From assembly GCA_963739995.1 (NCBI GenBank), contig CAVUCH010000020.1, positions 98,205-162,204 on the forward strand: 64,000 bases of DNA, in the 5' to 3' direction. The notes under the pieces are model-generated. The model ran no database searches. It saw only the letters and a program-made list of their open reading frames with translations, and had not been told where the DNA came from. Position numbers and translations under genes: made by a program. Below are positions 34,440 to 43,645 of the stretch, in pieces (the first letter of the stretch is position 1; the number at the start of each line of letters is the position of its first letter). Origin of the DNA: CAVUCH01 sp963739995. Lineage in GTDB: Bacteria > Acidobacteriota > Vicinamibacteria > Vicinamibacterales > JAENWD01.

Positions 34440-35486
34440 TCACGAGAGCGTCCGCTGAAGCAGCCAGTACGTTCCCGCCGCCACGACGAGAAGGGAGCAG
34501 GCCGGCGCCAGGAGGGGACGCCGTGCGACCTGCGCCCGCAACCCGCATATCAGTGGCCACAGCAGCACCGCCACCGCGATCTGGCCCGCCTCCACCCCGA
34601 GGTTGAACGACGCGAGCGGCGTCGCAACGGCGCCGCCGGCGCCGACGCCGAGATCCTGCAGTGCGCCGGCAAAACCGAACCCGTGGATCAGCCCGAAGGC
34701 GAACGTCAACTTCCAGCGTGAGCCGGGCGGCGGGCGCACGAGGTTCTCGATGCCCACGAACACGATCGAGGCGGCGATGAGCGGCTCCACGACGGCGCCC
34801 GGCACGCGCACCAGGCCCAATACGGCAAGTGCGAGCGTAATCGAGTGCGCCACCGTGAACGCCGTGACGGTCCGGACGACGCTCGACAACCGCGTGACGC
34901 CGAGCAGCAGCGCAGCGAGAAAGAGCAGATGGTCGTAGCCTCCGAGAATGTGTCGGACTCCCAGCGCAAGGAACCGCCCGGCAACGTGGGAAGTCGGTGC
35001 GACCGCAGCGGCGTCGACATCGACCTGGCTCTCCCGCGCGTCGAGCATGCGTTCGGTGACGAGGCGTCCGTCGGGCCCGCGGACGGTCAGAAGCTCACGG
35101 TGGCCGCGCGCCAGCCGCGAGGGAACCGTCGAACGGATGGTCATCCGGGTGCCCGCGGGACGAGGGAACGTGAGCACGACCCTCGCGCCGGTGTCGCGCT
35201 CCTGCGCCGCGGTCTCGACGACCTCCTCGAGCGCCACGCCGTCGAGCCGCAGCTCGACGGCGCCGAGCGCAAAGCCTTCGAGTCCGCCGCGCTGGCCGGC
35301 GGCGGCGATGCGCGCATCCGCCGCGGCCAGCGACAGCGTTGCCACGACGCGCACGGGTTCGACTCGCAGCTCCAGGGAGCTCAAGCCGGGATCGTGCGCA
35401 CGTGCCGTCGCCGGACAGGCCACGACGAGAGCCGCCATGCAGCGCACGGCGGCTCTCACCAGGGGCGAGGACAGGATTCGCGTCAC
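34440..35486 (-). CDS. HupE/UreJ family membrane protein
   Basis: 348 aa. Signal peptide (about 1-30, ending ATARAHDP), a periplasmic beta-rich domain (about 32-160), and a C-terminal HupE/UreJ-type membrane domain with six or so helices. The latter shows GVRHILGGYDHLLFLAALLLG, FTVAHSITLALAVLG, FVGIENLV and FGLIHGFGFAGAL, with His and Asp residues suitable for metal contact. HupE/UreJ proteins are linked to nickel/cobalt uptake; for this two-domain variant the substrate is unknown. It starts one base after the DUF4331 gene stop, the last gene of a three-gene operon. Confidence 0.85.
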   Translation of the reverse strand: MTRILSSPLVRAAVRCMAALVVACPATARAHDPGLSSLELRVEPVRVVATLSLAAADARIAAAGQRGGLEGFALGAVELRLDGVALEEVVETAAQERDTGARVVLTFPRPAGTRMTIRSTVPSRLARGHRELLTVRGPDGRLVTERMLDARESQVDVDAAAVAPTSHVAGRFLALGVRHILGGYDHLLFLAALLLGVTRLSSVVRTVTAFTVAHSITLALAVLGLVRVPGAVVEPLIAASIVFVGIENLVRPPPGSRWKLTFAFGLIHGFGFAGALQDLGVGAGGAVATPLASFNLGVEAGQIAVAVLLWPLICGLRAQVARRPLLAPACSLLVVAAGTYWLLQRTLS

Positions 35487-35487
35487 G

Positions 35488-36951
35488 TCAGTGGTGGACG
35501 TGCCGGCGTCCGTTCTGAGGGGTGGACTCGTAAGGGAAGACCTTGTTGAAGGCCATGTCGTTCGCGTTGACGTTGTCCCCGGCCGGGCCGCGGATGACGG
35601 GCGGGCTCGTGCGCAAATCGCTGATGAGCGCCGTCACCGCGATGTCCACGACGTCGTCACCGAAGCGGCGGCCGTTCGGCCACCCCCCCGGGATGACGCC
35701 CCCGCCGAAGCCGGGTTGTATCTGACTGATCAGCACGTCGTCGCCGAAGATGCTGAGGGGTGAGAAGCCGGGATCGTCTGGGTTCGACTGGTGGCCGGGT
35801 CCACCGCCGGCCAGCCGCGCCGACTTCGTGGAGAGATCCACCTTGATCAAGTCGGGGATGAAGATTGAGGCAATGTCGGTCCGGCCCGTCTCGATCCCGG
35901 GCAGGTCGGGCTCGAACACGATCAGGTTGAGGAGCTTCGCGAGCTCGGGGTTCTCCGCGTACTTGCGGAACAGCCGGTTGTCGCTGGTCGGCCTCGTGCG
36001 GCTGTAGAGATCCTTGTCCTCGATGGCCACGAGACCCTCGTTGAACAACGGATTGCCCTGGCGCCCGACCTGCACCCAGTCGCCGTAGATCTGCGGTTTC
36101 AACAGGCCATCGGCGAGCACCGTGAAGCGTCGGCGGCTCGTCGTCGCATAGACGCCGACGATCTGACTGTCGCCGCCGAGCTCCGAGACGGGGATCGCGA
36201 GCGCCATCAGGTGCAGGTTGAATCCCTTCTGGGCGTCCTTCCCGGGGCTCCGTAGCTGCAGCAGATCGAATATGGCCTGGATGTCGCCGTAGAACCCATC
36301 GTCGCGCTGGCCCGCGAACGAGACGTAGTCACGATCGAGCGAGGCAATCGACTGCTTCGTGTAGCGATCGAGCTCGTCGAATGTGGCGACGCCGTTGCGT
36401 GCGCGGTTCTCACCGTTGTCACCCTGGTTGTAGAAGGGAGTGGCGATACCCTGATTGTTCGGCGGAACGACGCCACGGCCGAGCAGCGCACGGCGACCGC
36501 TCCGGTTGTCGACCAGCGTGACGGTGTAGAACTGCGTCAGGTTCTGGGCCGCGTCGTCGACGTTCTGGACGACGCCGAGGTACGACTGGAGGATCGTTTT
36601 GGTGTTCTTGAATCGCGTCGTGAAGCGGAACTCATACGTGAACGTCGCCCGCCCGGCCGCCGCGTCGTCGCCGGTTGCCACGTGAATCCGATAGAGCACG
36701 TTCGGGTCGAAGTTGTACTTGTTCGGGCCGATGCCCGGCTCCTCGAAGGGGTACACGCCGAGAGCGGTCACGAGCATCTTTCTGCCGTTCTCCTCCCGGA
36801 CGAACGCGTACACGTCGGTGGTGTTGGCGGCGTCGTCGAGCGTGATGAGCGGCGCGTCCATGTGGCTCGACGCGCGTGCCGCGCCCGGGCCGGACAGCAG
36901 GAACCCGCCCGCTGCGATGATGGGCAGCACTCGGCACCATGGGATCTTCAT
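35488..36951 (-). CDS. DUF4331 domain secreted protein
   Basis: 487 aa exported protein of the DUF4331 family, whose function is not established. Signal peptide 1-28 (ending GAARA), then the family start SSHMDAPLITLDDAANTTDVYAFV and repeated conserved blocks such as YNFDPNVLYRIHVATGDD, NVDDAAQNLTQFYTVTL, FGDDVVDIAVTALI and a short His-rich end (RRHVHH). No catalytic motif is obvious. ATG 36951 is selected because it opens a good signal peptide and lies 11 bases after the TPR gene stop. Operon order TPR lipoprotein, DUF4331, HupE suggests a shared envelope function. Confidence 0.9.
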   Translation of the reverse strand: MKIPWCRVLPIIAAGGFLLSGPGAARASSHMDAPLITLDDAANTTDVYAFVREENGRKMLVTALGVYPFEEPGIGPNKYNFDPNVLYRIHVATGDDAAAGRATFTYEFRFTTRFKNTKTILQSYLGVVQNVDDAAQNLTQFYTVTLVDNRSGRRALLGRGVVPPNNQGIATPFYNQGDNGENRARNGVATFDELDRYTKQSIASLDRDYVSFAGQRDDGFYGDIQAIFDLLQLRSPGKDAQKGFNLHLMALAIPVSELGGDSQIVGVYATTSRRRFTVLADGLLKPQIYGDWVQVGRQGNPLFNEGLVAIEDKDLYSRTRPTSDNRLFRKYAENPELAKLLNLIVFEPDLPGIETGRTDIASIFIPDLIKVDLSTKSARLAGGGPGHQSNPDDPGFSPLSIFGDDVLISQIQPGFGGGVIPGGWPNGRRFGDDVVDIAVTALISDLRTSPPVIRGPAGDNVNANDMAFNKVFPYESTPQNGRRHVHH

Positions 36952-36962
36952 GTCGACTCTCC

Positions 36963-38258
36963 TTATTGACGGACTTCGATCAGCTGTCGCGAGAGCTCCG
37001 CGGACTCGGACGGCAGGAGCATCGCTCTCAGGTGCTCTGCCTTCTTCAGCCAGCGCCGGGCCTCGCCGGGCCGTCCAGCTGCTGCGTCGATGACCCCCGC
37101 GTGGAGGAAGAGACGGCCGTCCTGCGTGCCCTGGCCGACCGCGCGTGCCATGACCTCGCGCGCCTGCGCGATGTGGCCGTTCGCTGCCAGCGCCCACGCG
37201 TGAGCGTCGAGCGTGAAGACGTCCTGACGCTCGCGCAGCTCATCCTCGACCAGCCGGAGGGCCCCCGGCGGGTCGGAGCGGCGTGTTGCCAGAAACAGCG
37301 CAAGCGTCCTCGGGTCGGTGGTCGCGCCATGGGTGGTCAGCTCGCGCTCGATGCGTTCGGCGTCACCGGCGAGGCCCTGGAGGCGCAGGGTGTCCGCCAG
37401 CGTCCACTGGTACTCCGGCAGGGGATTCAGTCGCGCCGCGCGACCGAGCGCTTCGACAGCCTCCGCCGGACGGTTCATCGCGAGAAGCGCCCGGCCACGG
37501 GCGAGGAGGGCCGCGGCGTAGTCCGGTTGACGTTCCAGAGCAGCGTCCGCTGCAGCCGAGGCTGCGCGTGCACGCCCGGCCTGCAGCTCGTAGGCCGCGA
37601 GCCGCGTCCAGGCCCACGCGGCCGACTCCGGGTCGCGAGGACTGGCTGACTCGATCGCCAGCCGGATCAGCTCGATCGCGCCGTCCAGATTCCCCCGCAC
37701 CCACCTGAGGTGCGCAGCGCGCACGTACGACTGATAAAACGGCTTGAGATCGACCATCCGCTGGTAGGCGGCGGCGGCCTCGGTGAGACGGCCCTGCTCC
37801 ATCAGCGTGTCGCCGAGCAGCCCGAAGTCGAGTGCAACCTCGCGCGTCGACACGAGCGCCCTGGCTATCTGCTCCGCTTCGCGGAAGCGATGCAGCTGGT
37901 GGAGCACGTGGCCGCGCAGCAACAGGCCCTCGGTCGATCCCGGATGCCTCGTTGCCAGGCACTCGGCCGTCATCTCGGCCGACTTGTAGTCGCCGGCATC
38001 GTGTGCCACGCGAGCGCGTGAGACGTACAGGTACCCAAGGCGCTCCAGCGCCTCCTTCGCGCCGGCGCCTGCGCGCGCGCGGGCCTGCGTCCGTCCGATC
38101 GCGCGGTCCATCTCGGTGTCCTGGCGGCCGGCTGCGAGCGCGGCGGCGCATGCGTCCATCACCGTTTCCGCCAGCGGCGGAACGTCTGCCGTCATGCCGC
38201 ATCCAGTCGTCACGCCCGACAGCAACAGGACGCCGAGCGCGAACATCGATCGCTTCAT
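36963..38258 (-). CDS. TPR-repeat lipoprotein
   Basis: 431 aa. Lipoprotein signal with GVTTGC (Cys20) and about ten TPR-like helical hairpins (for example YLYVSRARVAHDAGDYKSAE; WTRLAAYELQAGRARAASAA; DYAAALLARGRALLAMNRPAEAVEALG). Likely a protein-interaction scaffold on the periplasmic side. ATG 38258 has a GGAGG site seven bases upstream and leads straight into the signal peptide; the ATG seven codons earlier is less likely. First gene of the TPR/DUF4331/HupE operon. Confidence 0.88.
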   Translation of the reverse strand: MKRSMFALGVLLLSGVTTGCGMTADVPPLAETVMDACAAALAAGRQDTEMDRAIGRTQARARAGAGAKEALERLGYLYVSRARVAHDAGDYKSAEMTAECLATRHPGSTEGLLLRGHVLHQLHRFREAEQIARALVSTREVALDFGLLGDTLMEQGRLTEAAAAYQRMVDLKPFYQSYVRAAHLRWVRGNLDGAIELIRLAIESASPRDPESAAWAWTRLAAYELQAGRARAASAAADAALERQPDYAAALLARGRALLAMNRPAEAVEALGRAARLNPLPEYQWTLADTLRLQGLAGDAERIERELTTHGATTDPRTLALFLATRRSDPPGALRLVEDELRERQDVFTLDAHAWALAANGHIAQAREVMARAVGQGTQDGRLFLHAGVIDAAAGRPGEARRWLKKAEHLRAMLLPSESAELSRQLIEVRQ

Positions 38259-38487
38259 GCGGTTCCTCCGTCTGAACACTTGTGACTACGGACGTCGGAC
38301 CGCTCCGGATGTATGTTGTCGGTATGCATGAGTGCCCGGCGCACTTCGGGCAGGCTCGTTCCGAGGTGCGATCCTGCGGATCAATTCGGCGCGTGTGTGG
38401 CCGTCGCGCTTCGACCGAGACACTAGATCGCCCCGGACCGCGCTGAAAGATCGCGGAGCGCGATCGCAGCCGATCGGCTCGGCAACC

Positions 38488-39830
38488 TCAAAAAGCGATT
38501 GCGAGCGTGGCGCGGACCGTGCGCGGCAGGGCCGGATGCGTGTGGGTGTCGCTCGTCCCGCCAGGTGGCTCGTCGGGTAGTCGGGACGTGTAGTAGTAAT
38601 CGACGTCGCTCACGCGGGCGCCGAAGACGTTGAACATGTCGGCGACGATGGACCACCGGCGCGACAGTCTGTAGCCGGCCTGGAGGTTGACCAGGCTCGT
38701 GGCTCGCGATCGGATGGTCCCATCCTCGGTGAGCGCCCGCGGGCCGAAGTACCGCCACCTCAGGCTGCCGAAAGCTGGGCGCTCGCCGTCGGCGGTGAGC
38801 CCCACGGACGCGACGCGTTCGACCGACCCCGGCACGAGGTTGCCCGCGCTATGGGCGTCGGTGAAGCGCGCGCCCGACCACGCGACGTCACCATCGAGGG
38901 TCATCCACTGCCGGACGCGCACGAAGTTCGACCATTCGAGCCCGTGACGCTCGCTCGGACGGCTCGGGGCAGTGGCGCCCGCGTCACCGACGAACACGAG
39001 CTCGGAGTCCAGCGCCAGCCGCCACAGGGCGATCGTCGACTGAACGCCACGAAACGCCACGACCCGAACGCCCACTTCGGCGCCGCGCGTCCTCGCGAGC
39101 GGCGTGACGCGATCGACAGGCACGGTCCCTTGAAAAACTGGACGCCGGTGACGAGCTCCGGAATGAGAAAGCTCACGTCGGTGTACCCGTGGCCATGGGC
39201 ATGCGTCGGCATGTTCACCGGGACGCCCGCGACTACGGTGGCGAAGTCGGTGCCGTGATCGAGGTTGAACCCGCGCAGGTAGTACTGCGTCGCCTTGCCC
39301 TCGCCGCTGTGCTGCGTCACGCTCAGGCCCGGCACGGTCTCGAGCACTTCGGCCGGGCGCTGGATCGGCCGCTGCCCCATCTGACGAGCCGTAACCACGC
39401 CGACGCTGGCCGACGGCGCCAGGCCGATCTGGCCCGACTCGAGTGGATCGAGCTCGGCGAGATTGCGGAACGTGTACCGTCCCGTGACGGTCACCTCGGC
39501 GTGCAGCGCCACCTGCAGCACGATATCGATCCTGACCACACCGCCTGACGCGACGTCGACGCCCGGTCGCGTGTGCGGGGCGAATCCGGGCAGCGCGAAG
39601 GTCACGACGTATCGGCCAGGGGGCAGAGCCTTCACCCAGAACTCGCCGTGTTCAGTCGTCACCGCCGATCGATGCAGTGCCCGCCCGGCGAGCGTCACCA
39701 TCACTCCCGGCAGCGGCGCCCCAGTGCGATCGCGCACATGACCGGCGACCTCGCCGGATTCGGCCGAGGCGGCGGCGACTGACGAACCGAGGCAGCAACT
39801 CAGGACGACCAGGTATGGAAGGCAAGTCAT
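38488..39830 (-). pseudogene. TonB-dependent receptor with internal deletion
   Basis: Two fragments of one outer-membrane receptor. The N-terminal part has a signal peptide, a carboxypeptidase-regulatory-like domain (about 27-105, GHVRDRTGAPLPGVMVTLAG) and the plug domain (ARQMGQRPIQRPAEVLETVPG, RGFNLDHGTDFATVV, ending TGVQFFKGP). It then jumps at about 39123-39135 into the last 200 residues of the barrel in another frame (VPVDRVTPLARTRGAEVG onward, ending TLAIAF with the C-terminal Phe of outer-membrane proteins). Family members are roughly 700 aa, so about 1 kb of barrel is missing. It cannot form a pore as written. A real deletion or an assembly collapse would look the same. Confidence 0.85.
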
Positions 39831-39939
39831 TTAAGCGTGCGGGTTCAGGGCCCGATACGAGTCGGTGCTCACCCGGACTTACGAGTCGCATTCGTTCCTG
39901 GATGTTTGGGGCGGCACGGCCCAGCCGTCGCGGCCGGGG

Positions 39940-40737
39940 TCACATCGTCTGGCGCGGCGTGCCGATGAGGTACCTGTCTCCGGTCGGGGCAGGCACCCCG
40001 CCCTCGGGCTCGAGGGTCACCGCTGCCGCGACCGGTGTACCGATGTCGGAGGGTGTGCGGAAGACAGCCGTTGCCCGGCCCGCGGGTTCGCGCGCGAGCA
40101 GTCCCGCACTCACGGGCGCCTCGGCCGTGACGACCCAGACCTGGTACACGCGGCCGGGCGGGAGCGGAGGCAGATCCGTGGCCGTGAACACCATCCCGTT
40201 GCTGCGGCTCCACAGCGCGCGTGCGCTGGCACGCGGCGCCGGAGTCTGGCCGGCAAGATCGATGCGAACCAGGTCGGGCGCCGTGAGGATGGCCAGCGCG
40301 GTCTGGGCGTCTTGGGCGGCCTGACGTGCCTCGGTGACCTGACGCTCTGCGTCTGCGGCACGCCGTTCGGAATCCTGGAGTCTGGCGTCGAGCATGGAGA
40401 CGCGCGCGTAGGACCACCAGGCGGCGGAGCCAAGCGCCACCGCAAGAAGGATCGCGGCGGCCAGCGGCAGCCACGAGCGCGGCGCACGGACAGGGGCGGG
40501 CGCGCCCGCCGTCGTGCCGGTAATCGGACGCAGCACGCGCTCACGCAGCTCGGGCCGCGGCGTGCGTCGTGGGACGGCATACGCGAGTGCGTCCACGATC
40601 GGCTGCAGGTCGCGCAGCTCCTGCTGGCAGGCGGCGCACGTTGCCATGTGCGCCTCGAACGCGCGGCGTTCAGAGGCGTCGAGCGCGCCGAGCGCGTACG
40701 GTGCGGCGAGCGACTGCTCGTCGTGCGTGAGGGTCAT
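39940..40737 (-). CDS. Anti-sigma factor (RskA-like)
   Basis: 265 aa membrane anti-sigma factor. The N-terminal cytoplasmic domain has the zinc-finger motif HMATCAACQQEL (HxxxCxxC), a transmembrane helix lies at about 90-112 (LPLAAAILLAVALGSAAWW), then a coiled coil rich in Gln/Ala/Arg, and a C-terminal RskA-type domain (ALWSRSNGMVFTATDLPPLP; RVYQVWVVTAE). It should hold the adjacent sigma factor at the membrane until a signal, often regulated proteolysis, releases it. The ATG overlaps the sigma gene stop by four bases. Confidence 0.9.
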   Translation of the reverse strand: MTLTHDEQSLAAPYALGALDASERRAFEAHMATCAACQQELRDLQPIVDALAYAVPRRTPRPELRERVLRPITGTTAGAPAPVRAPRSWLPLAAAILLAVALGSAAWWSYARVSMLDARLQDSERRAADAERQVTEARQAAQDAQTALAILTAPDLVRIDLAGQTPAPRASARALWSRSNGMVFTATDLPPLPPGRVYQVWVVTAEAPVSAGLLAREPAGRATAVFRTPSDIGTPVAAAVTLEPEGGVPAPTGDRYLIGTPRQTM

Positions 40738-41351
40738 GCCCCTTCTCCCGCCGTACGCCCCGACAAGGCCTCGCGCAGCTTCAGCAGCCCGAGCCGAATC
40801 CTGGTCTTCACCGTGCCGAGCGGCTCCTCCAACCGTTCCGCAACCTCCCGCTGCGTCAGCCCCTCGAAGTACGCAAGCTCGATCGCGGTCCGCTGCAGGA
40901 GCGGCAGTCGCAGCAGCGCCTCGCGAACTCGCGCGGCCTCGTGTTCGGCGGCCAGCAGGTCTGCTGGATCCGCGACGCCGTCCGGCCGCTCCAGCCAGTC
41001 TGGATCGGTCGCCGCGTCGATGAGAGCGTCTGGCCGCACGCGGCGCGCCCGAAGGCGATCGATCGCGCGGGTGCGCGCGATCGTGAGCAGCCATGTCGCC
41101 ACGCTGCCGCGCGACGCGTCATACCGGGCGGCCTGGCGCCAGGCCTGCGTGAACACCTCCTGCACGACGTCTTCGGCCTCCGCCTCGTCGCCGACGATCC
41201 GCAGCGCCAGCGAGTACACGGCGCGCGCGTGGCCATCGTAGAGAGCGGCCAGCGCGGTGCCGTCACCCGCCGCCGCTCGTGCGAGCCCTTCGGCATCGTC
41301 GTGCTGACGGGCCGCGGATGAACCCGCTACCCAGGCGAGCAGCCATGTCAT
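40734..41351 (-). CDS. ECF RNA polymerase sigma factor, SigK-like
   Basis: 205 aa group IV sigma factor. Region 2 (about 35-105) contains LYDGHARAVYSLALRIVGD, EDVVQEVFTQAW and WLLTIARTRAIDRLRARR; region 4 (about 145-198) contains LPLLQRTAIELAYFEGLTQREVAERLEEPLGTVKTRI. The pairing with an RskA-like anti-sigma four bases downstream places it in the SigK/ECF19-type group. Target genes are unknown. Confidence 0.92.
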   Translation of the reverse strand: MTWLLAWVAGSSAARQHDDAEGLARAAAGDGTALAALYDGHARAVYSLALRIVGDEAEAEDVVQEVFTQAWRQAARYDASRGSVATWLLTIARTRAIDRLRARRVRPDALIDAATDPDWLERPDGVADPADLLAAEHEAARVREALLRLPLLQRTAIELAYFEGLTQREVAERLEEPLGTVKTRIRLGLLKLREALSGRTAGEGA

Positions 41352-41724
41352 CGGAGTGCCGCGATCATACCTTCACTTCTCGACGGTGTCGTCCTCGTGC
41401 CGGTCGCCGCTGCGAGGATCCGTCCTGTCTTTGCTGCGGCTGGTTCCCACTGACTGCTCGCGCGGTCAGGCGATTCGGGTCGGACTGACCTCCGCACGGG
41501 CCTCGCGTTCCACCAACATAACCGAGCTCGTATGTAGAGCGGGCTGCGAGATCCCGCAGCCCGCGCCCGAGTCGGCGCCCGGTGACGGACGCTCAAAGTG
41601 TTCTACGGCCGAACTCAGCCGTCGGATTGGCTGGGCCGATCAGTTTTCTGCGGCTCAAGCTCCACCTGAGCTCAGGAAGCCACGCGCCCCAGGAATTGGC
41701 CCCGGTCATGCTGAGCATCACACC
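41352..41724. other. Intergenic region between sigK-like gene and lipid kinase gene
   Basis: 373 bases holding the divergent promoters of the sigma operon and the lipid kinase gene. The plus frame is open across it, but the residues are Arg/Ser/Cys-rich with no resemblance to DAG kinases. No repeat or RNA gene is seen. Confidence 0.4.
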
Positions 41725-42708
41725 ATGGGTGCCCCCGCGGTCGACTCAGGCGCAAACTCCCCGACCGCAGCAGGATCCGTCAGCGTCCTGCTGAACGCGT
41801 CCGCGGGTGCTGCTGCCCGCGAAGGTGAGGGCGAGCATCCCGCGCTGGCGGAGGTGCAGGACGCGTTCGGGTCCGCGGGTCTGAACGTCTCCATTTCGGT
41901 GGGCAGCGCTGAGACGCTGAGAGCGCTCGCCCGCCAGGCGGCGGCAGAAGGGGTGCGGGTGGTCGTCGCCGGGGGCGGCGACGGCACGATCGGCTCGGTC
42001 GCGTCGGTGCTCGCGAACACGCATACAACGCTCGGGATCCTGCCGCTCGGCACGCTCAATCACTTTGCGAAGGACCTCGGCATCCCGCTCGGCGTCCCCG
42101 GGGCCGTCCGCGTCGTCGCGGCCGGCTTAACGGCGCGCGTCGATGTGGGCGAGGTGAACGGCCGCGTGTTCATCAACAATTCCAGTCTCGGGCTGTATCC
42201 ATCGCTCCTGTACCAACGCGAGAAGCGGCAGGCACGGGGCCGTGGCAAGCGGATCGCCCTTGCGCTCGCGATTGCACGGGTGTGGCGACTGTACCGCCGT
42301 GTGCGCGTGGTCGTCCACACGGAGGCCGGCTCTCGCGTCATCCGGACGCCGTTCGTATTCGTCGGCAACAACGAGTACCAGCTCGAGGGCGTGCGTTTCG
42401 GCGCCCGCGCGCGGGTTGACGGCGGCCAACTGCACGTAGCGATGGCGCCGGGGATGACGAGGGGCGAGATGGTCCGCGTGCTCGGATGGGCGCTCCTCGG
42501 GCGTCTGACAGATGTCGACCACCTCGACACGCTGCTGACGGACGCGGTCACGATCGGCGCCAGGCGGCAGCGGTTGCCGGTGGCGCTCGACGGCGAAGTG
42601 GCGCTCCTCAGCACGCCCCTGGAGTACCGCGTTCGCCGCGGCGCCCTCCGCGTATGCGTGCCGGCAGACGTCCCACGGTCGCCGGTCAGGTTGGCGATCA
42701 GCGGTTAG
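41725..42708 (+). CDS. Diacylglycerol kinase family lipid kinase
   Basis: 327 aa, DagK/YegS-type lipid kinase. The catalytic loop VVVAGGGDGTIGSVASVL (about 80) and the ILPLGTLNHFAKDLGIP motif are diagnostic, and RVFINNSSLGLYPSLL and VRFGARARVDGGQLHVAM are conserved further on. It phosphorylates diacylglycerol or a related lipid. ATG 41725 is chosen because the family region begins right after it. It is followed by a phosphoesterase gene six bases after its stop. Confidence 0.9.
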   Translation: MGAPAVDSGANSPTAAGSVSVLLNASAGAAAREGEGEHPALAEVQDAFGSAGLNVSISVGSAETLRALARQAAAEGVRVVVAGGGDGTIGSVASVLANTHTTLGILPLGTLNHFAKDLGIPLGVPGAVRVVAAGLTARVDVGEVNGRVFINNSSLGLYPSLLYQREKRQARGRGKRIALALAIARVWRLYRRVRVVVHTEAGSRVIRTPFVFVGNNEYQLEGVRFGARARVDGGQLHVAMAPGMTRGEMVRVLGWALLGRLTDVDHLDTLLTDAVTIGARRQRLPVALDGEVALLSTPLEYRVRRGALRVCVPADVPRSPVRLAISG

Positions 42709-42714
42709 CCGGCA

Positions 42715-43605
42715 ATGCGTCGCATTATCCATCTCTCGGATGTGCACTTCGGACGCACGGACCCGGCAGTCGTCGCAGCCGTGCTCGCTGTCGTCCGGCG
42801 CCTGGATCCGCACCTCGTGGCCATCTCCGGCGACCTCACACAGCGCGCGCGAGCCTGGCAGTTCCGCGAGGCCCGCGCATTCCTGGATGCGCTGCCGTGT
42901 CCGCAGCTGGTAGTGCCGGGCAATCACGATGTGCCGCTCTACGATATCGCCCGCCGGTTCCTCGATCCGCTCGGCAACTACAGGCGCCACATCACGACCA
43001 ATCTGCGGCCCGTCCACAGAGATCAGGAGTTCGTGGCCGTGGGCCTCAACACCACGCGATCCTTCACGGTGAAGGACGGCACCATCCGAGCGCCGGACCT
43101 GCGACACGCACGTGAGGCACTCGAGGACGCGGGCGAGGAGGCGGTGAAGATTGTCGTGGCGCACCACCCGTTCCAGTACCCGGAGGATTCGTCGACGCGC
43201 TGGCAGAAGGCCGCCGTCATCCGCGCGCTGGAGTCGCTCGCGGGTGCGGGTGCGGACGTGTTCCTCACGGGCCACCTTCACCTCAGTTACACCGGGCACA
43301 CGGCCGGACGCTATCGCATCGCCGGCCGGACCGCGGTCATCGTGGAGGCCGGCACGGCGACGTCGACCCGCCAGCGTGGCGAAACCAACAGCTTCAACGT
43401 GTTGCACGTCGAGCGCTCGAACATTGTGGTGCAGCGCTGGCAATGGCAGCAGACCTCCTCTGAGTTCATCGTCGTCGACGCCCAGACGTTCGACCGGTCA
43501 GCACCCGGCTGGAGCGCCCGGACGCCTGAGCCGCCGCCCGTGGACGTGCGGGATGCGCTCGGCGAGAGCTTGCCCACGCCTGGCACGGCGGATCGGTCCC
43601 GCTGA
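42715..43605 (+). CDS. Calcineurin-like metallophosphoesterase
   Basis: 296 aa, CpdA/Icc-type phosphodiesterase. Metal-binding motifs are LSDVHFGR (DxH), SGDLTQRA (GD), PGNHDVPLY (GNHD), VVAHHPFQYP and LTGHLHLSY (GHxH), so all five conserved blocks are present. Substrates of the family include cyclic nucleotides and phospholipids. Six bases after the lipid kinase gene, so the pair may act on the same lipid phosphate pool; this is inference. Confidence 0.9.
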   Translation: MRRIIHLSDVHFGRTDPAVVAAVLAVVRRLDPHLVAISGDLTQRARAWQFREARAFLDALPCPQLVVPGNHDVPLYDIARRFLDPLGNYRRHITTNLRPVHRDQEFVAVGLNTTRSFTVKDGTIRAPDLRHAREALEDAGEEAVKIVVAHHPFQYPEDSSTRWQKAAVIRALESLAGAGADVFLTGHLHLSYTGHTAGRYRIAGRTAVIVEAGTATSTRQRGETNSFNVLHVERSNIVVQRWQWQQTSSEFIVVDAQTFDRSAPGWSARTPEPPPVDVRDALGESLPTPGTADRSR

Positions 43606-43631
43606 AGCCGAGCGTTACGCACAACGCCCGC

Positions 43632-43637
43632 TATAAT
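43632..43637 (+). promoter_or_regulatory. TATAAT box, possible leaderless promoter
   Basis: A perfect TATAAT ends 8 bases before the redoxin ATG at 43646, so transcription would begin at or next to the start codon. No good -35 is seen. Confidence 0.4.
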
Positions 43638-43645
43638 CGGCGACG

